Part shown: piece after piece, positions 56,754 to 64,000 of the stretch
Layout: each line of letters opens with the position of its first letter
How positions within the stretch are numbered: the stretch's first letter is position 1
NCBI GenBank assembly: GCA_951799425.1
Contig: OX637393.1
Span: 7,696,244 to 7,760,243 of the forward strand
Length of the DNA stretch: 64,000 nt
Direction of reading: 5' to 3'
Source: Ilex aquifolium
Taxonomy: Eukaryota > Streptophyta > Magnoliopsida > Aquifoliales > Aquifoliaceae
The notes under the pieces: model-generated
Told to the model about the DNA's origin: nothing
Seen by the model: only the letters and a program-made list of their open reading frames with translations
Database searches by the model: none
Program-made: the position numbers and the translations under genes

Positions 56754-57959
56754 CAAAGATGAGCTTTAGGAGAGATATGGTAGCTAGGAGAAAGAAATAG
56801 ATATGTGATGGGTGTGTAGAGAGATCGATCCTAATTGAGTGGAATCGCAAAAAAAAAAATTTGGCATTGGGATCGATCTTAATTAATCATGATCGATCAT
56901 GACTATTAAATGTAATATTACTACTTGCAAATACAAAGTTATTACTCTTGAGATAAAGTTATCACTTTTAAAGGTGAGGTACAAACTCTTTAAGTAAGGT
57001 TACAACAATTAAAAGTAAAATTGATATCTTTGAAAGTGAGGTTATAACTATTTATAGTAAAATTATTACCTTTGGATATGAAGTTATAACTATTTAAGGT
57101 TAGGCTATAATTAGTAAAGGTAAAAGTACCACAAAAAAACGGCCACTAAGATTACAATCTTTAAAAAAAATGGTACAACTTTTATTGGCAAAGTTATCAC
57201 ATTTAGTGTAACTTTTTAATATTCAATGACAAAAATTGATAGCCACACATTTTTTTTTTTGGTACCGTACCAAATTTTGACCGAGCGGTACCGTACCGAA
57301 CTTTAGAGCTCCCCATCTATAACAAAGCAAAATGCTCTTAAAACTGTTGCTAATTTCAAGAAAAAGTTGCAATAATTTGGGTTTTGAGTCCAACTACCGT
57401 AAAGAAAAATAATTTTTCGGTGTCATATCTTTATTTTTTATTTAATAAGAGTGTTACATGTGTAAATTTTTATATTTTATTGGTTTTAATTATTTTATTA
57501 ATTTTTCTATTAATGATTATAAATCATCCAAACTAATATCAACGGTTGTGGATCAAACTTGGTACCCTACCTCAGTCATATCTAAGGATTAAAATTTCGT
57601 TTCAGTACATGATTTTGATGAGTTTGGAAACATAAATATTTCGAAAATAAAGAAAAAATTTACAAATTTATTTTCAAAACATTGATTGAAACAAACGAAA
57701 CATAGGTCAAAACCGAACGAAGCACCTCGAAATAAACCAAAATATCTCAAAACATAAAAATTTTAATATTTAATTAATAATTTATTTTGATTTTCTTGAA
57801 TACGAAATTTAAATTTAACTCCTTATTCATGTGTTAGTGTTCTCCCTGGGTTTTTGGTGAAAAATATATGATCCACCATTAGAAAAAGAACGTTGGGTTT
57901 CTCAAATTCTTACAATTCGGATCTATGTAATGTAGAATGTTGACATTGCCACCTTGACA
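55793..57959. other. MNS3 upstream region and intergenic DNA
   Basis: CT/GA tracts at about 55934-55952 and 56725-56753 (the first probably in the MNS3 5' UTR). No further gene recognised. Confidence 0.4.
56855..57325. repeat. Diverged repeat related to 35031-35298
   Basis: Shares TCGATCATG and repeated GTTATAACTAT / AAGTTAT units, and ends in GGTACCGTACCGAACTTTAG...CTCCCCATC, close to the right end of 35031-35298. The left border is not clear. Confidence 0.35.
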
Positions 57960-57965
57960 CTGATA

Positions 57966-57974
57966 CTATATATA
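57966..57974 (+). promoter_or_regulatory. Probable TATA box of the IDA-like gene
   Basis: TATATATAA about 108 bases before the start codon, followed by a (CT)n tract (57996-58015) that would lie in the 5' leader. Confidence 0.5.
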
Positions 57975-58080
57975 ACAAATAGAGAACTGAGTTGACTCTC
58001 TCTCTCTCTCTCTCTATAAACCCTATTGGGTTTAGCAGCTTCACCTCTCTTTTCCAACAACCTAAAACTCTTGAACTCTC

Positions 58081-58449
58081 ATGGGTTTCAACCAAATGTT
58101 GAACTGTCGCACATTCCTCTTCTTTCTTCTTCTTCTAATCTCCTCCTCCACTTGCCCTTCATCATCAAACGAACTCCAAGCCAATCCAACATCAAAAGAA
58201 ATCACACAAAACCAGGTGTTTCACATCAAGAACACAACACCACCTTTCTTCTTGAACAAACAAGGGTTTACCAAGAACAATAAGAAAAGGAAGAAGACAA
58301 AGGGAAAGATGTCCAAGAACTTCAATTCAAGGCCTTTCTCGGTCATGCTTCCGAAAGGCTTCATCCCGCCTTCCGGCTCGTCTCCGTGCCACAACGAGTA
58401 CCCAAACTCCGTCGCTTTCTTCTGTGATCTTTCCACCAAGAAACCCTAG
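58081..58449 (+). CDS. Secreted peptide precursor, IDA-like (IDL) type, divergent
   Basis: One exon, 122 residues, start ATG 58081, stop TAG 58447-58449. Residues 1 to about 25 form a signal peptide (RTFLFFLLLLISSS core). A basic, poorly conserved middle (NNKKRKKTKGK) follows, then MLPKGFIPPSGSSPCHN at about residues 89-105. This lines up with the IDA/IDL peptide LPKGVPIPPSxPSKRHN with one residue missing and PC where KR is usual. Such peptides are cut out and read by HAESA-type receptor kinases in abscission, root emergence and stress. A tail of about 17 residues follows the motif. The ATG was chosen because it directly precedes the signal peptide; an in-frame ATG six codons in would also do. 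Family placement rests on one short motif, so it is likely but not certain. Confidence 0.65.
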   Translation: MGFNQMLNCRTFLFFLLLLISSSTCPSSSNELQANPTSKEITQNQVFHIKNTTPPFFLNKQGFTKNNKKRKKTKGKMSKNFNSRPFSVMLPKGFIPPSGSSPCHNEYPNSVAFFCDLSTKKP

Positions 58450-60153
58450 ACGCCAATATTCTTCGTCTCAAGGTTTTTATACTGTTTGAACTTCGAAATC
58501 CCAGAATGCAATGCCCAGGAAAGGGTCTCTTGAGCACAGATTAAAATGGTTTGTCTGACAAATCCTAGTGTGTTTACACTTTACATTCCATAAATTTCTG
58601 TTGTTCTTTATCTCTTTTTTAAGTCCAGTACTGTCTAACAATGTAGTTTGATTCTTATAGATTCTATAAAAGGTTATGAAGAGATTGTAATACAAAAAAT
58701 AAGCTTTGAGATTTGTATACAAATGCTTTTAATGGCTCCCTTTTTTTGTTTATAGAGATGCATCACTCTCTTTTATGTCTCATAATTCGGTGTTTTTCTT
58801 TTCTGGTACAGATTCTTGTTTATTGTTCTTTTTTCAATTGTTAGATAACATTATTGATATAGTTTGTGTATGATGGATATAGTTTTAATGTATGTGTTTA
58901 TAGTTTAGAGTAATGCTATTTGCTCCTTATATATTGACTTAATTTGTTAACCTAATTTACTATGGCTTTTAGATTGACTGTGAGTCTCATCAAACAATGG
59001 AACTTGCTCTTGATCAAATAGTTCCAAGGAAACTATATTATCAGATCAGCAAATAAGGTCAAATTTTTAGATCTAAATAACATTACTCTTATAGTTTAAA
59101 GTTGTTATGTTATAACTTCGATGCATGTAGACACGAGATAAAGCTACTTATAATTGCTATTGTTCAAATTAGATCGAGATTCTTTCTATTATATTTTTAC
59201 TTAATTTCATTCAATAGTAAATTACCTATCGCAAACTCAAGTGAAATCCATAATTTATACGTGAGTCCCTCAATAATACACATTGAGTGAACTACTATTA
59301 AGTGAAGGTATAATGAAGATGATATGTATTCGCTCAAACCCTATAATGAAGTGCGGTTCGTGATGTAGGTTGCTAGACCTAGCATTATAGAGTGTTTAAA
59401 AAGCGATTGCATACTCAAACCAAATATGAAATGTTTTCATTATGGTTTGTTTTGTAGGGTAGATGAAAAAAAATAAACAGATAAAAAGTACGAGTGATAC
59501 ACTTTTTTTCTTTCAAGGGAGGAATCAGTCCTTCACTTTTTTGTGTTTGATAAGACGGATGAAAAATATAAATAATTAATTTTTTTTTTGTATTTGGTCG
59601 GATGAAAAAATGAAAGAATGGGAAAAAGATAAAATGCATATTTTACCATTATATCTATATATGAAATTAATGTACATAATATGTAATAGATAAATAGGAT
59701 ATACACATATATTAAATGATATAAATGTAAGTAACATACATTTTAATACACATAATTAACTGTCCTTCCAACTTTTTATCTTTTCGTTTTATCATCGTAT
59801 GAAACAAAACATTATTTTTCACATACTAAACTCTCTTGTCTCTAAATTCTTTCTGATTTTTTGATGCCTTTAATGAAAAGGGTATGTGCTTTAATACAAG
59901 ATGTCTGTTGTTTTGACCATACTATGGATATGTCAATATTTTTTTTTTGTTGGGAGGTCAATAATATTGTTAGATACCATGTTTGTGGGGTTCTTGTTCC
60001 CTGGACTGTTGATATTTTCGTAGCGTGTACTCAATGTATGCAAGTGTATGGTATGGCACTCCAAACTATGTGTTTAATAAACAGATCTCCATGCATAGGG
60101 TCTTTATTTCCTAGAATATGTACTATGCAAATCTTAGAATATTATGATTCTCC

Positions 60154-60203
<50 letters not shown>

Positions 60204-61005
60204 TGTTACCTATATAGTGTATGGAGTGAGTTTTTAAACCTATATGTTCCATCTAGCTAATATTACAGTTAGAAAAGTTAAATTCTCAACTTATAAAAGT
60301 ATAATAACGGTCAAGATTGATTTAATCTTCATTTATTTTAATCTAATGGTACAAAATTTATCCTGAATTTTTTTTAACACTAAAAAACATCATATTCTCT
60401 GCACGGCCTTCACTGTTAAACAACTCAATTAATACATTCTCTAATGTCAAATAATTCACACCTACTATTATCTCTGTTAATTTATTATTTAAAATATAAA
60501 TATTATAAGATTAAGTTCAATTTTTAATATTGTATAATATCTTCCGACACGAGGTTATTGCTAATTGCTTAATCTAATATATGGCCAGCTTCCTTGTAAA
60601 CCTGACCATGACTAGTCCATCTTCAGGTTGCTGGTCCAGCATCTGACAGTCAGATGAGAGAGAGAGAGAGCGAGAGTTTGTGGTTGTCGGGCTTATGCTG
60701 TCCAGAAACTGACCCGTAAGCTGTGGGCCCAATTGGTAGAGCCATGGGCTATGATGGCTTTTCACCAACTAAGCCATGTGGGTTGGTCCGGTTAAGACCC
60801 GCTTAGGTGGCCTATTAATAGGCTGGGCTCGGTCCATTGGTCCAACAGAATGCAAAAAAAAAAAAATGTTAATTTTGAACAGCAAATTGAGGAGACAATA
60901 AAAAAACACACAAAAAAAAAAATTATAAAATTATATTAATCTACATAAAATTATAGATTGGGGTATCGGAGTTGAAATTTCCGATCAAAGAAAAAGTTCA
61001 GGCAT
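58450..61005. other. Intergenic DNA
   Basis: Presumed 3' UTR of the peptide gene at first, then AT-rich sequence. (CT)n(CA)n tract at about 60160-60202 and (GA)n at 60657-60672. No gene recognised. Confidence 0.4.
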
Positions 61006-62388
61006 TGATGAGTGCGCGAAAGTGCATTCTAAATACCCTATTATTTGATTAAAATGCAAAAATGTGAATAGAAATAATTGGATATAATTTATATTATTGA
61101 ATTTAATATCTATTCACATTGAGATATATTTGAGCATCATTTTATAATGTTTTAAATCTTAAATATTGCATTATTGGTTGGTGAAAGATAATTTACAATT
61201 GGGCTTTTATATTTGTTTTTATTTTGATGACAGCCCATGGAGTAAAAAGAGCTGAAATTGATGCAGCTGTCAATTGGACCCATCACTCAACAGATTTGGG
61301 CTTTAGCTTTTCCAAATACAAGTGGGTTTGGGCTTTAGGGGCTGAAGAAGAAAAGCTGAAATCAAAAAGGATTGAAATAGAAAAGTTGAAAAAGAGAAGG
61401 GAGGAAGATGTTATTTTTAAAACAAGGAGTTAGAGTTTTAATAAAAAAAAACCCTTTCTTTTTCCTTGCATGTGGCGGCTGGACTTTGGCTTTGACCTTT
61501 TCATATATAAAAGGCTGGCTTTTTCATTCTTAGGAGGTGTGTGACGGCTGGAGAAAAAGAGAAGGTGGGAGGAGGCGCTGTTCTGGGCAAAAGGCAGACG
61601 ACGAAACAGAGAGCAGAAACAGGCCGATGACCACCGGTTTGTTTTATTTTTTTTGGGAGATTTTTGTTGTCCAGTATATTTATGGGTAACTAAATTCTCA
61701 AGTAAGGCGAGGGTTGAACTTGCACAATAGATGATAGTTTATTTATTTTTAATTTATGCATTTGATTTCTAATTAGTAAAACTCTTTTGTTTTATCATTC
61801 TCAATTTATTGTTGAGGTTTTCTTCTCCGAATAGTCATAGAATTTATTCTGTTTATGGATTCAGTCATGCTTTTTCTATTAAATGGATTAGTTCTTTGAT
61901 TATGTTTGGATCAATTATTTATCTATATTGATTTAATTCTTTGCTGCAATATTGCTTCTTGAGTATATTGTCGTCGTTGAATTTTCTCAATAGTGATAAT
62001 AATTTACGTGTTTTCAAAGTGGGGAATGATTTTTCAAAAGGGTTACATGTGGTTTGATCTTGGTTTATAAATCTATACCTTCCGGTTGGGAATTTTGGGA
62101 ATTGAATTCCTAATTGAGTTATTCAATGAATTAAGAATAATTAAAATACCAGATTTGTGCAAGGGATTCCCGTCGCTTTACTGTTTGTCAAATTTGAGTA
62201 CTTTTTACGTTAGTCACTTTGTTTCACTTTAATTTGCATTTTAAAATTAATCTTTATTCTCCAGTAATCATTTAATATTTTTCTTTAGTTTCTTTGTTCC
62301 TATCTATTATTCTTTTAATTTGTCTCTCTGTGGAATCGACACCCCAAAGCTGTGCTACAATTACCGTGTTATTCTTTGGGCGTAATCA
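61006..62388 (+). repeat. 5' LTR of the Athila-like element
   Basis: Starts TGATGAGTGCGCGAAAGTGC and ends GGGCGTAATCA. A TATATAAAAG box at about 61504-61513 is a likely promoter. The left border is set from the TG and the familiar start of such LTRs; no second LTR is available for comparison. Confidence 0.65.
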
Positions 62389-62392
62389 AATT

Positions 62393-62411
62393 TTGGCGCC
62401 GTTGCCGGGGA
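62393..62411 (+). promoter_or_regulatory. Primer-binding site of the Athila-like element
   Basis: TTGGCGCCGTTGCCGGGGA, five bases after the LTR, the usual Athila/Tat site. Confidence 0.85.
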
Positions 62412-62567
62412 GACGGTAGAAGAATTGTTAGATAGTTTTTCTTTTCAACAGTTTGCAAAAGCGGTAACTTCGTTCCTTCTTTTAGCTTGCTGCATTGTTA
62501 TTATTATTATTATTTATCTTCTTTCTTTTTATAGTATTTTTATTCTTTTAGTGTTTCATTGCCTTGC

Positions 62568-64000
62568 ATGCACAGATATAGAGACACCTTGGGTAGATTT
62601 GCTAGTAGGCCTGTGGTAGAGTTAGACTCAGATTTTTTAAATCCTTTATTTGACAATCCATTGAGTCCCGAAGAAATGGGTGAACACGAAGATCAACCCA
62701 TTAAAACTCTTCATGATTACCTCCACCCTACACGCACATCCACACCATCATGCATCATGTTTCCAGCTAATACTCGCCAACTAGATTTTAAAACAGGGAT
62801 GATACAGTTACTCCCTACTTTTCATGGCTTGGAAAATGAAAATCCATATGTGCACATTAGAGAGTTTGAGGAGGTAGTTGCAACTTTTCATAATCAAATT
62901 GCACTTGATGATGTCGTGAGACTTAAGTTCTTTCCTTTCTCTTTGAAGGATAGAGCTAAGAGTTGGTTATACTCGCTGAGACCACGATCTATTGGGACAT
63001 GGAGTGAGATGACTCAGGTCTTCTTTAATAAATATTTCCCCCAACACAAGACCAATGCTTTAAAAAGACAAATCTCCACCTTTGCACAAAAGGATAGTGA
63101 GACTTTGTATCAGTCTTGGGAGAGATTTAAGGAGTTGTTGAGTATGTGTCCTCACCATGGGTATGAGAATTGGCGTTTAGTGAGCTATTTTTATGAGGGA
63201 CTTACACCTAGAGAACGCCAATTTGTGGAGATGATGTGTAATGGTGAGTTCTTACAAAAAGATCCTGATGAGGCCATAGAATACCTCAATGAGCTTGCTG
63301 AAAAAGCTCACACTTGGACTGGACCTAGTGCTACTGAAAGCACAAATAGGTCACGACCTGCAGGGAACCCAAATGGTGGTGGAATTTACCATCTCAGGGA
63401 AGATGATAGCCTAAAGGCTAAGGTTGAGATGCTCACTAGGGAGTTAGATGTGTTAAAGACTAAGGACTTAAAGCCAACACACGTGGCTAATCATGCAGAG
63501 TCTTTTGGACCATGTTTTGTGTGTGGCGGGGTAGATCACTTCGCCCAAGAATGTCTCACACTTGCTGAGATGAGAGGGATGTATGAGGAACAATGTAATG
63601 CCTTAGGTATGTACAAGAAGCCTTTTACACCTTACTCTGATACCTATAATCCGGGGTGGCGCAATCACCCCAATTTTAGCTGGAAGTCTGAAAATCAGCC
63701 ACCTGCACAACCCCCTAGATCATACCCTGCACCTTATCATACACCTACATCTTCTAGGAGTCCTTTAGAAGACACTTTGCATGCTTTTATTGAGACACAG
63801 GGTAAGACTAACCAAAAGTTTGAATCTTTGATTGTGCAGGTTGTTGAAGAAAACAAAGAGATAAAAAGTCAAATGTCTAAATTGATGAGCTCTTTGAGTG
63901 TGAATGAGCGAGGTAAGTTCCCTTCTCAAGCTCAGTCTGCACCCCATGGTCAACACATGGCACAAGAGAATTTGAAGGATGTGAATGCCATTGTGACACG
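62568..64000 (+). CDS. gag of the Athila-like element, partial (3' end outside window)
   Basis: Open from ATG 62568 (MHRYRDTLGRFASRPVVEL) to the window edge, about 477 codons without a stop. The retrotransposon gag core is clear (MIQLLPTFHGLENENPYVHI, RLKFFPFSLKDRAKSWLYSL, FFNKYFPQHKTNALKRQI, ETLYQSWERFKELL), followed by a zinc knuckle CFVCGGVDHFAQEC. A coiled-coil-like stretch (about residues 405-450) follows. Confidence 0.85.
   Translation, partial: MHRYRDTLGRFASRPVVELDSDFLNPLFDNPLSPEEMGEHEDQPIKTLHDYLHPTRTSTPSCIMFPANTRQLDFKTGMIQLLPTFHGLENENPYVHIREFEEVVATFHNQIALDDVVRLKFFPFSLKDRAKSWLYSLRPRSIGTWSEMTQVFFNKYFPQHKTNALKRQISTFAQKDSETLYQSWERFKELLSMCPHHGYENWRLVSYFYEGLTPRERQFVEMMCNGEFLQKDPDEAIEYLNELAEKAHTWTGPSATESTNRSRPAGNPNGGGIYHLREDDSLKAKVEMLTRELDVLKTKDLKPTHVANHAESFGPCFVCGGVDHFAQECLTLAEMRGMYEEQCNALGMYKKPFTPYSDTYNPGWRNHPNFSWKSENQPPAQPPRSYPAPYHTPTSSRSPLEDTLHAFIETQGKTNQKFESLIVQVVEENKEIKSQMSKLMSSLSVNERGKFPSQAQSAPHGQHMAQENLKDVNAIVT

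Larger units (their letters stand above)
61006..64000 (+). mobile_element. Athila-like Ty3/gypsy element, 5' part (runs out of window)
   Basis: A 1383-bp 5' LTR, a primer-binding site and an open gag reading lie in order. The end of gag, pol and the 3' LTR are beyond the window, so neither completeness nor age can be judged. Confidence 0.85.

Noticed and set aside
59861-60217. 118-codon plus-strand frame
   Set aside because: Ends in (CT)n(CA)n repeat; the rest has no motif, and codon use looks like intergenic DNA.
60715-60785. Stretch with TTGGTAGAGC, like a tRNA A box
   Set aside because: No B box or clover-leaf pairing was found at the right distance.

Overview
The window is nuclear DNA of a flowering plant, almost certainly a eudicot. 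Its genes are split by short GT-AG introns, the intergenic DNA is AT-rich and full of GA/CT and AT microsatellites, and the protein-coding exons match well-known plant families (prefoldin subunit 6, a KAT-type guard-cell potassium channel, the ER alpha-mannosidase MNS3, an IDA-like peptide precursor). It also carries a nuclear copy of plant mitochondrial nad4 with its group II intron, plant-type LTR retrotransposons and tRNA-derived SINEs. The species cannot be named from the sequence alone.

Layout: 1-2.6 kb holds the last four exons of prefoldin subunit 6 (+). 3.8-8.1 kb is a run of non-autonomous hAT-type DNA elements, each with 8-bp target duplications; one of them is split by a second inverted-repeat element. 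8.1-8.8 kb is a mitochondrial nad4 insertion. 9.5-30.9 kb is a stack of nested mobile DNA: two head-to-tail Helitrons of one family (9507-23686 and about 23687-30923). The first carries exon pieces of a PDS5 cohesion-factor gene, a 10.8-kb Ty3/gypsy element of Tat type with an antisense gene block, and a hAT element. The second carries a Mutator-like element with long inverted ends and 9-bp target duplications, which is itself split by a 4.9-kb whole-looking Ty1/copia element. 31-43 kb is gene-poor and holds several small inverted-repeat elements, two SINEs and one Helitron end.

43.5-55.8 kb holds the two complete large host genes, arranged tail to tail: the KAT-type K+ channel (+, 11 exons, 775 codons) and MNS3 (-, 6 exons, 632 codons). 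The MNS3 first intron is about 4 kb and contains a small non-autonomous LTR element and a fold-back element. 58.1 kb holds a one-exon secreted peptide precursor of IDA-like type. From 61.0 kb to the end lie the 5' LTR, primer-binding site and gag of an Athila-like element that runs out of the window.

No wholly new system was found. The points most worth following are the Helitron carrying PDS5 exons, the four-level nesting, the MITE family with internal GTAACA repeats, the candidate zinc-finger fragment captured by the Mutator-like element, and the divergent IDA-like peptide. Exon limits of the host genes were set by eye from GT-AG sites, phase and remembered family sequences. The summed exon lengths keep the frame (2328 bp for the channel, 1899 bp for MNS3), which supports the models.
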